NCBI GenBank assembly: GCA_005878515.1
Contig: VBLZ01000076.1
Span: forward strand, 1 to 18,400
Reading direction: 5' to 3'
Source of the DNA: Methanobacteriota archaeon
GTDB taxonomy: Archaea; Thermoplasmatota; Thermoplasmata; RBG-16-68-12
Length of the DNA stretch: 18,400 nucleotides
Shown: positions 12,030 through 18,400 of the stretch, piece after piece
How the letters are laid out: each line of letters starts with the position of its first letter
How positions within the stretch are numbered: the first letter of the stretch is position 1
Translations under genes and position numbers: made by a program
Notes under the pieces: generated by a model
What the model saw: only the letters and a program-made list of their open reading frames with translations
What the model was told of the DNA's origin: nothing
Database searches by the model: none

Positions 12030-14675
12030 TCGCTTCACGTTGCCGACGAGCGTGGACAGCACGGACGCCTCCACCGAGTCCAGCCCCTGCGGGATCGGAT
12101 CCCGGTTTCGCCAGACGTTCCAGAGATAGATGCCGACGGCTGCGACCACCAGCGGAATGGCGAGCACGACCAGGTCCAGTCCCAGCGGAAGGCCGAAGAG
12201 CCCGGACGACTCAACCGCGAGCGGCTGCGACACCGCGTCGTACTGGCCCGCTGAGTCGTTGACGAACAGCCAGACGACGAACCGCCCTCTCGTTTTCCAA
12301 GCGTGCGAGGCCGTGCATCCGGAGGCCCGCGAGCTGTCCCCGAAGTCCCACGTGCAATTGTAGGGGCCAATCCCGCCGCTTGGATGCGCGATCAGCTGCG
12401 CGCTCTCGCCCAGGATTGCAGGCGACGGACCGACCTCGAAGCTCGCGGTGAGGGCGATGACGATCTCGAGCGTCTGCATCGCGGTCGCGTTGTTTCCCGC
12501 GGAATCGGTGAAGGTCAGCGTGACGTTGTATGCGCCGGTCCGGTTCCACGCGTACGACACGGAACACCCGGTCCCGAAATTTCCGTCCGCGAAGTCCCAG
12601 GAACAGCGGTACCCGCCGGATCCGCCCCCGCCGGTCGCGACGAGGTACACGGTCTCGTTCTCCCCGGCGACCAAGGTCGACGCGACGAACGAAACCGTCA
12701 GCGGTCCGCCCGGCGGGCCGAGATTCGTCTGCACGTCGACCGAGCCGTTCTGCCATGTCTGGTTCCCGCCGGTGTCCCCCATGGAGAGATTGACGACGAA
12801 GTGGCCCGCGGCCTTCCACGCATGGGACGTGGTACATCCCGTCGATGTCTTCCCGTCCCCGAAGTCCCACGCGCACGCGTATCCTCCGGATCCGCCGTGA
12901 CCCGTACCGGAAAGGGTGATGCTTTCGTTGACCCGCGGGAGGGTGGTCGACATCGACAACGTCGCGCTGAGCGGCACCACGGGCGGCGAGCTCGCGGACG
13001 AAACGGAGATGAGCGGCAACGACCTCGACCGGCTGGCACCCAGGGCGTCCGTCGCCCGGACCGACGGCGTGTAGTTGCCCTCCGTCGAATACATATGGGA
13101 GATCGCGGAACCCGCGCCGGACGTGCCGTCCCCAAAGTCCCATCCGTACCCGTACGGATTGCCGCCGCCACCGGTGGCCGTCGCGGTGAAGCCGAAGGCC
13201 GTTTCCGTGGTCCCCGACGGGGGCGTGGCGGAACCGGTGACCTGGATGTTCGAGATCGTGACGGACGCGGATCCGGAGGTCGTCGCACCGTTCCCGTCCG
13301 TGACGACGACCGTCGTCTGGAACGCTCCTGTCTGCGTGTACATGTGGGTGATTTGGGCTCCCGAACCCGTCGTCCCATCGCCGAAGGACCAGGCGTACCC
13401 CGTGAAGGTCCCCGGTCCACCCGTGGCCGAGGCCGTGAACGTGACGTTCGAGCCGGGCGCGGCGGCCGCGTGGTTCGCGGACGCGATCACGGAGGGCGCG
13501 GGGCTGATGGCCACGGATGTCGAGTCCGTCGCGCTCACCATTGTCGCATCGGTGACGGTACACGTCACGGCCATGGTCCCGGTCGCTTGGTAGGCGTGGC
13601 TCACGACGGGCCCGCTCGCGGAATTTCCGTCGCCGAAGGTCCAGTCATACGTGTACGGCGCGGTCCCTCCGGACCCGGTGCATGTGAACGTGATTGACTG
13701 TCCGACATCCGCCGCGGCCCGTGGGGAACTCGCGCTGGCGGCGAGGGGCGCGGGCGGCGAGGTCACGGTCACGCCCTGGGTCTGCGCCACCTTGCTGCCG
13801 CCGAGGGAATCCGAGGCCGTCACGAACGGCGAATAGCTCCCGCCCGATGAGTAACTGTGCGCCACCGAGGAACCCGTCCCGGTCGTCCCGTCGCCGAACG
13901 TCCATGCATAGGTGTAGGGAGAGCCGGATCCACCGCTCGCGGCTGCGCTGAAGGTGAACGTCGTCGTGGTGTCTCCGGTCGACGGCGATACGTTCGCCGT
14001 GGCCGCGATGTCGGAGATCGTCACCGACGTCGAGTCAGAGGCGGTCCCGCCGTTCCCGTCGGTCAGGGTCACGGTCGCTTGGTACGAGCCGGTCTGGGAA
14101 TATGCGTGCGCGGTCGGCGCACCGGAGCCGGACGAGCTGTCCCCGAAGTCCCACGCGTACGAATACGACCCGTCTCCTCCCGAGCTCGCTGCATCGAAGG
14201 TCAGTGTCGTGCCCGGCGCCGCGAGATTGTGGTTGACGGAAGCGGTCACCGAGGGGTTCGGACTGATGACGACATTTTTCGAGTCGGTCGCGACCCCGAG
14301 CAGCAGGTCGGTCACCGTGCACGTGGCCGTGAACGTCCCGGTGGATGTGTAGGTGTGCGAGACCGTCGGACCGGCCCCGAGGTTGCCGTCCCCTAGCGTC
14401 CAAGCGAAGACGTATGGGGACGTCCCGCCCGAGGCCGTGCACGTGAAGGTGATGCTCTGACCAAGATCGGCGGCGGGCGGGTCCGCGGTGACTGACGCCG
14501 TCAAGGAATCCATGGGTGACGGGTTCGGACCGGCACGAAGTGCGCCCAAGTCCGGGCCGGCTCCCCCGTGAGGAGACGCTGACGGCGGTCCGCTCCACGC
14601 GGGCCAGAGGGCGAAAGCCAGCACTATCGCAAGGGCGGCAATGCTCCCGGCCCGAGCGAGGGGTGCCATGAGCAT
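11907..14675 (-). CDS. Membrane-anchored surface protein with nine PKD domains
   Basis: This 922-residue protein has a signal peptide (hydrophobic residues 9-28, cleavage region near 29-35) and nine PKD (polycystic-kidney-disease, Ig-like) domains at about 58-138, 139-221, 222-305, 311-391, 392-475, 476-559, 568-649, 658-740 and 741-822. Each has the W-x-[FL]-[GA]-D-G/S core, for example WTLGDGN at 92-98 and WDFGDGK at 603-609. One membrane segment follows (832-854), then a charged cytoplasmic tail (855-922). The protein should sit on the outer cell face, for adhesion or envelope structure. Domains 1-3 and 4-6 are copies of one triplet. All ten cysteines are paired: 79/119, 332/372, 601/614, 691/704, 774/787. 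ATG 14669 is an alternative start. The last 40 codons are antisense to the MFS gene. Confidence 0.9.
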   Translation of the reverse strand: MLMAPLARAGSIAALAIVLAFALWPAWSGPPSASPHGGAGPDLGALRAGPNPSPMDSLTASVTADPPAADLGQSITFTCTASGGTSPYVFAWTLGDGNLGAGPTVSHTYTSTGTFTATCTVTDLLLGVATDSKNVVISPNPSVTASVNHNLAAPGTTLTFDAASSGGDGSYSYAWDFGDSSSGSGAPTAHAYSQTGSYQATVTLTDGNGGTASDSTSVTISDIAATANVSPSTGDTTTTFTFSAAASGGSGSPYTYAWTFGDGTTGTGSSVAHSYSSGGSYSPFVTASDSLGGSKVAQTQGVTVTSPPAPLAASASSPRAAADVGQSITFTCTGSGGTAPYTYDWTFGDGNSASGPVVSHAYQATGTMAVTCTVTDATMVSATDSTSVAISPAPSVIASANHAAAAPGSNVTFTASATGGPGTFTGYAWSFGDGTTGSGAQITHMYTQTGAFQTTVVVTDGNGATTSGSASVTISNIQVTGSATPPSGTTETAFGFTATATGGGGNPYGYGWDFGDGTSGAGSAISHMYSTEGNYTPSVRATDALGASRSRSLPLISVSSASSPPVVPLSATLSMSTTLPRVNESITLSGTGHGGSGGYACAWDFGDGKTSTGCTTSHAWKAAGHFVVNLSMGDTGGNQTWQNGSVDVQTNLGPPGGPLTVSFVASTLVAGENETVYLVATGGGGSGGYRCSWDFADGNFGTGCSVSYAWNRTGAYNVTLTFTDSAGNNATAMQTLEIVIALTASFEVGPSPAILGESAQLIAHPSGGIGPYNCTWDFGDSSRASGCTASHAWKTRGRFVVWLFVNDSAGQYDAVSQPLAVESSGLFGLPLGLDLVVLAIPLVVAAVGIYLWNVWRNRDPIPQGLDSVEASVLSTLVGNVKRLSRWRPGRGARDRGPSLPGEQSGPKADEGASGDDHQGPVQ
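13002..14504 (-). repeat. Tandem duplication of a three-PKD unit
   Basis: Domains 1, 2, 3 (13761-14504) match domains 4, 5, 6 (13002-13745) in order. 1 and 4 share DxGQSITFTCTxSGG and TCTVTD; 2 and 5 share the SxxHAYxQTG/THMYTQTG and VTDGNG segments and end SVTIS; 3 and 6 share the YxYxWxFGDGTxGxGS and HxYSxxGxYxPxVxAxDxLG patterns. The period is about 253 residues (759 nt), measured from C79 to C332. Confidence 0.8.
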
Positions 14676-14706
14676 AATCCCCGACGATTCGAAGCCCGAA
14701 GGGACC

Positions 14707-14714
14707 TATTAGTA
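14707..14714 (-). promoter_or_regulatory. TATA-like promoter of the PKD gene
   Basis: TACTAATA on the - strand is centred about 35 nt before ATG 14675 and 41 nt before ATG 14669. A start about 26 nt downstream gives a leader of 9-15 nt holding a GGGG stretch that could act as ribosome binding site. Confidence 0.45.
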
Positions 14715-14717
14715 GGG

Positions 14718-14747
14718 CACATCACGAAATGTGTTCATTCGTGTTCA
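14718..14747. promoter_or_regulatory. Possible operator upstream of the PKD promoter
   Basis: An inverted repeat CACAT-N6-ATGTG (14718-14733) overlaps a direct repeat of GTGTTCA at 14731-14737 and 14741-14747. The direct copies are 10 bp apart, one helical turn. The cluster sits just upstream of the PKD TATA box, between divergent genes, so it may bind a regulator. No protein can be named. Confidence 0.25.
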
Positions 14748-14845
14748 CCGGAACCTTCCTATCCCGGTTCTCCGGTGTTGGGGTTCGGACCCTCGCGATC
14801 CGGGGCGGTCGGAAACTCTAATGGCCGCGGCCCTCATGTCGCGCC

Positions 14846-15235
14846 ATGGCCGCCCCGTTCGGCAAGCTCCTCTACCTCTACGTCGGTACCTCCGATTTCG
14901 AGCGCGACCTGGAGTATTATACGAAGGTCTTGGGCGCGAAGGTCGTCTGGAACCAGCACGCGTTCGGCGCGAAGGTGGCCGCCCTTCGGCTGTGCGCAGG
15001 CACCCAGTATCTCCTCGCCGACCACCGAACCGCGCCGTCGATCTTGCCGCTCTTCGAGGTGAAAGACCTCAAGGCGAAGGCAAAGGAACTCCGATCGCGC
15101 GGGTGGAAGTCCGAAGGTCGCTCGTTCGAGGTCCCTCCGGGCCCGTGCGTGGTCTTCAAGGATCCGAGCGGGAACGAGCTCGGGCTCCTGGAGAACGTGC
15201 GACCGAACGTGATGGGCGAAGGCTTTGAGGACTAG
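14846..15235 (+). CDS. VOC/glyoxalase-like protein
   Basis: This 129-residue protein is a single VOC (glyoxalase/bleomycin resistance/dioxygenase) fold unit. It begins with YLYVGTSDFERDLEYYTKVLGAKVVW (residues 10-35), the standard first beta-alpha-beta module. The second module includes FEVKDLKAKAKELRSRGW at about 70-87 and ends with VVFKDPSGNELGLLE (102-116), where Glu (E111 or E116) is a likely metal ligand. The substrate is not predictable; roles include aldehyde detoxification and binding of small molecules. ATG 14846 gives a normal N-terminus; upstream ATGs at 14821 and 14836 are out of frame. It is followed after 34 nt by the SnoaL-like gene, probably in one transcript. It is intact, unlike the VOC relic at 7330. 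Confidence 0.85.
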   Translation: MAAPFGKLLYLYVGTSDFERDLEYYTKVLGAKVVWNQHAFGAKVAALRLCAGTQYLLADHRTAPSILPLFEVKDLKAKAKELRSRGWKSEGRSFEVPPGPCVVFKDPSGNELGLLENVRPNVMGEGFED

Positions 15236-15269
15236 GACGGCACTTCGCCGTTCATCATGAGGTGAGGCA

Positions 15270-15668
15270 ATGGGGATGTTCGAGCACCCGAATGCGGCCC
15301 TCGTCGAGCGACTGTACGCGGCCTTCGACGCGGGCGACCGGGAGGCCCTGAAGAAGCTCATCGCGGAGGACGCGGTGTGGCACGTCCCTGGCTCGACCGA
15401 GATCTCGGGGGATCACCGCGGACACGAGGCGATCTTCGCGTACCTCGCGAAACTCGCGGAGTTGAGCGGTGGGACGTTTCGCGCGGAGCTCATCGACGTC
15501 CTCGCGAGCGACATGCATGCCGCGGCATTGGCGGCCGCGATCGGGGAGCGCGGAGATCGGGTCCTCGAGCAGACGCATCTCCTCTTCCTGCGGATCGAGA
15601 ACGACCGGATCGTCGAAGCTCGGTTGTTCAATGAAGACGAGGAAGCGTTCCAGGCGTTCTGGTCGTAG
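15270..15668 (+). CDS. SnoaL-like / ketosteroid-isomerase-like (NTF2-fold) protein
   Basis: This 132-residue protein shows the SnoaL/DUF4440 (NTF2-like cone) pattern: the N-terminal helix NAALVERLYAAFDAGDREALKKLIAEDAVWHVPGS at about residues 8-42, then GDHRGHEAIFAYLAKLAELS, a middle strand pair and the closing RIENDRIVEARLFNEDEEAFQAFW. Members include polyketide cyclases, isomerases and many proteins of unknown substrate. The ATG at 15270 follows a GAGGTGAGG Shine-Dalgarno-like stretch at about 15259-15267. It lies 34 nt after the VOC gene on the same strand. The length is normal for the fold. No specific reaction can be assigned. Confidence 0.85.
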   Translation: MGMFEHPNAALVERLYAAFDAGDREALKKLIAEDAVWHVPGSTEISGDHRGHEAIFAYLAKLAELSGGTFRAELIDVLASDMHAAALAAAIGERGDRVLEQTHLLFLRIENDRIVEARLFNEDEEAFQAFWS

Positions 15669-15685
15669 GGATCCTTCTCGCCCTC

Positions 15686-15823
15686 GTGATTTCGGCGCTC
15701 GCGATCCGCGTCTGGTTAGTGCTTGCGATCTTAAGCGTCGTCTTGTATGCCCTGCTCCCGCCATACCACATTCTGTCGGCGAGCATCGACCGACGTATCT
15801 TTCGTCGCCGACCGAGACTGTGA
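15686..15823 (+). CDS. Possible small membrane peptide
   Basis: A 45-codon frame starts at GTG 15686, 17 nt after the SnoaL-like stop, and ends at TGA 15821-15823. It encodes one long hydrophobic stretch (ALAIRVWLVLAILSVVLYALL, about residues 4-24) followed by a basic tail ending RRIFRRRPRL, the pattern of a single-pass protein with cytoplasmic C-terminus. The frame is open further upstream, and eight more hydrophobic codons precede the GTG. Codons such as TTA, TAT and CGT are less typical of neighbouring genes, and no Shine-Dalgarno is seen. It could also be noncoding leader DNA of the protease gene. I do not recognise a family. Confidence 0.3.
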   Translation: MISALAIRVWLVLAILSVVLYALLPPYHILSASIDRRIFRRRPRL

Positions 15824-15875
15824 CCGGCCCTGCCAGAACTCGCTCAACAAACCCCGCGGACGCGTTCCGGTCTCC

Positions 15876-16817
15876 ATGATTGCAGACTTGCAGAACGCGT
15901 ACGTCAACGCGGTCGAGCGGGTGGGAGTCAGCACGGTCAACGTGAGCACGGCAGGGGCCCCGTACGGCCCTCCGTTCGGGCGACCGTGGCCGCGGCGGGG
16001 ATTCGGCTCGGGCGTCCTCCTGGACGCGCAAGGCCACGTCCTCACGACGCACCACGTGATCGACGGCGCGAGCAAGGTGATCGTGACGTTCGCGGACGGC
16101 CGGGTCCTGAGCGGTTCGGTCGTCGGCGGAGACGATGAGACCGACGTCGCGATCATCAAGGTGGACGGAAAGGACTTTCACGCCGCGGAGTTCGCGGATT
16201 CCGACCAACTGAAGGTCGGCCAACCGGTCCTCGCGATCGGGAATCCGCTGGGCCTTCCCGGCGGGCCGACGGTCACGTCGGGCGTGATCAGCTCGCTCCG
16301 GCGGAATCTCTCGTTCGGTCCCGGAGATGGGCTTCCGGTGATTCAGACGGATGCCGCGGTGAATCCGGGCAACAGTGGCGGGCCCCTCGTCGACTTGCAG
16401 GGTCGAGTCGTGGCGATCAACACGGCGACGATTCCCTACGCGGAAGGCATCGGGTTCGCGATCCCGATCAACGCGGCGCTCGGCGTGGCGCGGCAGATCC
16501 TGGAACACGGACATGTCCAGAGGCCATGGCTCGGCGTTGCCGGCTACGATGTCGACCGACGCGTCGCCGCGTACTACGGCATCGCGAGCCGCCAAGGCGT
16601 GTTCCTCGCGGAGGTCACCTCGGGGTCGCCCGCGGAATCGGCAGGCCTCCAGGTCGGAGATGTCCTGACGTCCCTGGGCGGCCGGCCCCTCAGCGGTGTC
16701 GCGGACCTCGTGGACGGACTGCGAGAACGGGCGATCGGTGACACGATCGACATCGAGGCGGAGCGACGGGGCCAGTCCTTCCGCGCGAAGGCCAAGCTCG
16801 CAAGTAGACCATTCTAG
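15876..16817 (+). CDS. HtrA-type (S1C) serine protease with PDZ domain
   Basis: This 313-residue protein has a trypsin-like domain and one PDZ domain. The catalytic triad can be read as H60 in LTTHHV (57-61), D90 in DDETDVAII (86-94) and S167 in GNSGGP (165-170). The oxyanion and substrate loop region is AIGNPLGLPGGPTVTSGVIS (120-139). The PDZ domain is about 218-308 with WLGV and GSPAESAGLQVGDVL (250-264). HtrA proteins degrade or chaperone misfolded proteins. With ATG 15876 there is no signal peptide or membrane anchor, so it would act in the cytoplasm. An in-frame ATG at 15747 would add 43 Cys/Arg-rich residues unlike the family, which I reject. One PDZ instead of two resembles DegS-type architecture without the anchor. 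Confidence 0.9.
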   Translation: MIADLQNAYVNAVERVGVSTVNVSTAGAPYGPPFGRPWPRRGFGSGVLLDAQGHVLTTHHVIDGASKVIVTFADGRVLSGSVVGGDDETDVAIIKVDGKDFHAAEFADSDQLKVGQPVLAIGNPLGLPGGPTVTSGVISSLRRNLSFGPGDGLPVIQTDAAVNPGNSGGPLVDLQGRVVAINTATIPYAEGIGFAIPINAALGVARQILEHGHVQRPWLGVAGYDVDRRVAAYYGIASRQGVFLAEVTSGSPAESAGLQVGDVLTSLGGRPLSGVADLVDGLRERAIGDTIDIEAERRGQSFRAKAKLASRPF

Positions 16818-16844
16818 GCCCAAACCTTCAAAACCGGTTCCACG

Positions 16845-17042
16845 ATGAGCGGACCCATGCGCCCGCTCCACCCGGAGACGTGCCCGCGGTGCGGCAAGCC
16901 GACGTGGAACTGGTACTATCTTTCGACTCGGATTTGGATTGAGTGCGAGCACTGTGGTTTCAAGGACAGCGTGAGCAACACGCCCGTCAGCGGCGCGAAC
17001 ACGGATAGCACGACCCGAAAAGTCCCGTCGTCGAAAGCCTGA
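16845..17042 (+). CDS. Small zinc-ribbon protein
   Basis: This 65-residue protein has two CxxC knuckles, C13-P-R-C16 (TCPRCGKP) and C34-E-H-C37 (IECEHCGFKD), separated by an aromatic-rich stretch WNWYYLSTRIWI. That is the classic zinc-ribbon layout. The C-terminal 25 residues are Ser/Thr-rich and probably disordered. Such small ribbons can bind nucleic acid or larger enzymes; no function can be named. The ATG at 16845 is 27 nt after the protease stop, so it may be co-transcribed. It ends 40 nt from the convergent DUF885-like gene. Confidence 0.7.
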   Translation: MSGPMRPLHPETCPRCGKPTWNWYYLSTRIWIECEHCGFKDSVSNTPVSGANTDSTTRKVPSSKA

Positions 17043-17082
17043 GACCGCCCTTGGAGCGACGTCGCGCAACCCTGAAATTGCG

Positions 17083-18093
17083 TCAGGTCCGTGCGACCCG
17101 CGGACGCATGGCGACCGCTTTCCAGATGACGAGGCCGGAGTGCATCGCGTACCGCAGGAGCTCACGTCGCGGTTCCTCGCGATGGACCATGAACGCCAAG
17201 TTGACCTCGGTGCCCCAGCGAAGCCGATTCAGAGCCAGGGTCATGCGGTCTTCCGGCGCGCGGTCCCACCGGAGGAACCACAGGCCGTTCTCGCCGATGC
17301 CTTCCTCCACGGGCCCCATCGGGCACGCCGCAAGGGAGATCGCCGCCTCCCGCGGGAAATCGCCATGGAGGTATTCCCATTCCCGCGTCGCCTGATGCAC
17401 GTGGTGGCCCGGGTACGCCTCGTGCGCCGCCATGTCGCGGAGCGCGGGCCAGGTCCACGGCAAGTCGACGTTCAGCTTCACGGTGCTCTGGTAATCCCGC
17501 GTATACTCGCAGACGCCGGAGATCGATCGCCCGTGCGTCGCGACGAGTCGGACTCGTTCGGTCTTCGGGAGCTTGAACAGCCGGCGCGCGTCGCGACGGG
17601 CCATCCGGAGGTAGCGTTCCATCGTCGGTAGGACCGCGTCCCGCGCAACGCGATGATCGTGTTCCCAGCGCTCGACCGCGTTTCGGAGTCCGTCCTCGCG
17701 TCCGATGTGCAGCATCCGGCGGACGTCGCGGCGCAGCGAATCCAGTTCCGCTTCGCCGGCCGGCCGCGGAGGCAGGTCGTAGAAGTCGCGGACCTGTCGG
17801 GGCAACGGCGGAGCCGGGCCGCGAACCTGTCGAATGAGAGAGCGGAGCGTCGGGAGATGGTCCTCGAGCCACGCCCGTCGAAAGCCGCGCGGTTCCCTGC
17901 GGGTCAGGCGCCTCAGCCTTTCGAGCGCCTCTTCGATGTCCGCCCACGATTTCAATGGCGCCAGCCGGACCGGATCGAGGTTCCAGGGTGTGAGGCGCGT
18001 GCCGTCCCGGGCCCTCGAGCGGCGATCCAGCGCGGATGCGAGGCGGAGGAACGTGCGAGCTGCATCATCCTCCACCGGCCGTCGCGGCGGCAC
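17083..18093 (-). CDS. DUF885-like putative metallopeptidase
   Basis: This 336-residue protein carries HEAYPGHH at 224-231, the zinc-binding HExxxGHH-type motif of DUF885 proteins (M3/M32-like carboxypeptidases). EEGIGE at 263-268 may provide the third ligand. Arg-rich helical sequence fills residues 45-175. The usual DUF885 length is about 400-580 with the motif past residue 300, so this one is short at both ends, and the tail after the motif is only about 105 residues. It may be a compact archaeal form or a C-terminally shortened copy. The start is GTG 18093; GTG 18075 is an alternative. It is in the same frame as secG, 14 codons after the secG stop. No signal peptide is seen, and the substrate is unknown. 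Confidence 0.72.
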   Translation of the reverse strand: MPPRRPVEDDAARTFLRLASALDRRSRARDGTRLTPWNLDPVRLAPLKSWADIEEALERLRRLTRREPRGFRRAWLEDHLPTLRSLIRQVRGPAPPLPRQVRDFYDLPPRPAGEAELDSLRRDVRRMLHIGREDGLRNAVERWEHDHRVARDAVLPTMERYLRMARRDARRLFKLPKTERVRLVATHGRSISGVCEYTRDYQSTVKLNVDLPWTWPALRDMAAHEAYPGHHVHQATREWEYLHGDFPREAAISLAACPMGPVEEGIGENGLWFLRWDRAPEDRMTLALNRLRWGTEVNLAFMVHREEPRRELLRYAMHSGLVIWKAVAMRPRVART

Positions 18094-18135
18094 CTCGTCG
18101 GAAACGAGCCGCGGGTCAAAACAGTTTCGAGCTTC

Positions 18136-18306
18136 CTACGGGCCTAGCGGCCACGCATATGTGACGTAGAGAACGAGGGCCGACAGGGCGACGCAGAGGG
18201 CCACGACGATCCACGGATTCACCTTGAGGGCCTTCTCGTCCTCTTGGTCGAAGTACCGGATCAGGCCCGCCGCCGAGTGGAAACCGGAGTCACGGTCCCG
18301 TGCCAT
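18136..18306 (-). CDS. secG: Preprotein translocase subunit SecG (Sec61-beta)
   Basis: This 56-residue protein matches archaeal SecG/Sec61-beta, the small tail-anchored subunit of the SecYEG channel. The N-terminal cytosolic part contains SGFHSAAGLIRYFDQEDEKALKVNP (residues 7-31), whose AGLIRYFDxED core is the family signature. One membrane helix follows (32-50, IVVALCVALSALVLYVTYA). The ATG at 18306 is preceded by a good BRE/TATA pair about 33 nt upstream. The length is typical (50-60). It is too short for most ORF cut-offs. The TAG stop is all that separates it from the next gene in the same frame. Confidence 0.93.
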   Translation of the reverse strand: MARDRDSGFHSAAGLIRYFDQEDEKALKVNPWIVVALCVALSALVLYVTYAWPLGP

Positions 18307-18335
18307 GCGCGATCCGATCGACCAAGGAATCTCGG

Positions 18336-18351
18336 TCTTAAAACGTTTTCG
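18336..18351 (-). promoter_or_regulatory. BRE/TATA promoter of secG
   Basis: On the - strand CGAAAACG (BRE-like purine run) is followed directly by TTTTAAGA (TATA-like). The TATA centre is about 33 nt before the secG ATG, predicting a leader of only a few nucleotides. AAAACGTTTT at 18340-18349 is a perfect palindrome, so a regulator could also bind here. It is the clearest archaeal promoter in the window. Confidence 0.6.
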
Positions 18352-18400
18352 CGCCGAGTGGCGGATTTGGAAGACCTGCTCGGAGAGGCTTAATACGACG

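Noticed and set aside
12211..13697. Long Arg/Gly-rich frames on both strands within the PKD gene
   Set aside because: They are off-frame or antisense readings of the repeated PKD domains and have no domain signature.
15747..15875. 43-residue N-terminal extension of the HtrA-type protease
   Set aside because: The residues are Cys/Arg-rich, lack a signal peptide and are unlike the family. The ATG at 15876 gives a normal N-terminus.
15255..17165. 636-codon open frame on the - strand
   Set aside because: It is an antisense shadow of the SnoaL-like gene, the HtrA-type protease and the zinc ribbon. The translation is Arg-rich and repeat-free, and the + strand proteins have clear motifs.
18351..18400. 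Possible start of a tRNA or another gene at the right edge
   Set aside because: The segment has D-arm-like words and a TTAATAC AT-rich patch, but no complete fold or frame can be shown before the window ends.
1..18400. CRISPR array or complete insertion sequence
   Set aside because: I saw no regularly spaced direct repeats and no transposase motif. The only mobile-element sign is the recombinase remnant near tRNA-Ser.

Overview
The window is archaeal chromosomal DNA with high GC content. The evidence is an eukaryote-like ribosomal and initiation-factor operon (S19e, PDCD5 family, L39e, L31e, aIF6), a DUF373 membrane protein, an archaeal MptE pterin kinase, a two-subunit glycine decarboxylase and a Sec61-beta/SecG subunit. 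Where a promoter can be read, a TATA-like box usually sits about 28-35 nt before the start codon, so many transcripts are probably leaderless or nearly so. High GC, the gene set and this promoter style suggest a GC-rich uncultured Thermoplasmatota-like archaeon. That placement is inference; only 'archaeon' is secure.

Layout. 1-1900: tight + strand translation operon. 1965-3724: DUF373 membrane protein then mptE, with its own TATA box. 3719-6486: gcvPA-gcvPB on the - strand, coupled by a GTGA overlap and ending tail to tail with mptE. 6487-8224: accessory - strand block with a DUF1801 gene of bacterial type behind a strong Shine-Dalgarno, the last 30 codons of a lost VOC gene, and a MoaD/ThiS-like gene coupled to a histidine phosphatase. 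8318-8399: tRNA-Ser(CGA). 8432-10134: apparent remnant of an integrated element, with the C-terminal piece of a probable tyrosine recombinase beside the tRNA, a bacterial-looking secreted PD40 propeller gene, and about 475 nt of gene-poor DNA with inverted repeats. 10135-10341: small membrane protein. 10716-12029: MFS exporter, whose 3' end overlaps antisense by 123 nt with a 922-residue membrane-anchored protein of nine PKD domains (11907-14675). 14846-17042: VOC protein, SnoaL-like protein, possible small membrane peptide, HtrA-type protease with PDZ, and a zinc ribbon. 17083-18306: SecG and an in-frame DUF885-type HEAYPGHH metallopeptidase-like gene on the - strand.

How the genes fit together. 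The left third is housekeeping: translation, pterin biosynthesis and glycine cleavage. The middle is accessory and shows turnover (gene remnants beside a tRNA, bacterial-type genes, hairpins). The right part combines envelope functions (PKD surface protein, exporter, SecG) with small enzymes and quality control. I see no CRISPR array, no complete transposon and no rRNA. The observations most worth following are the triplet super-repeat and exactly spaced cysteine pairs of the PKD protein, the recombinase remnant at tRNA-Ser, the MoaD-like carrier whose Gly-Gly is followed by three residues, and the stop-codon-only separation of SecG from the DUF885 protein.
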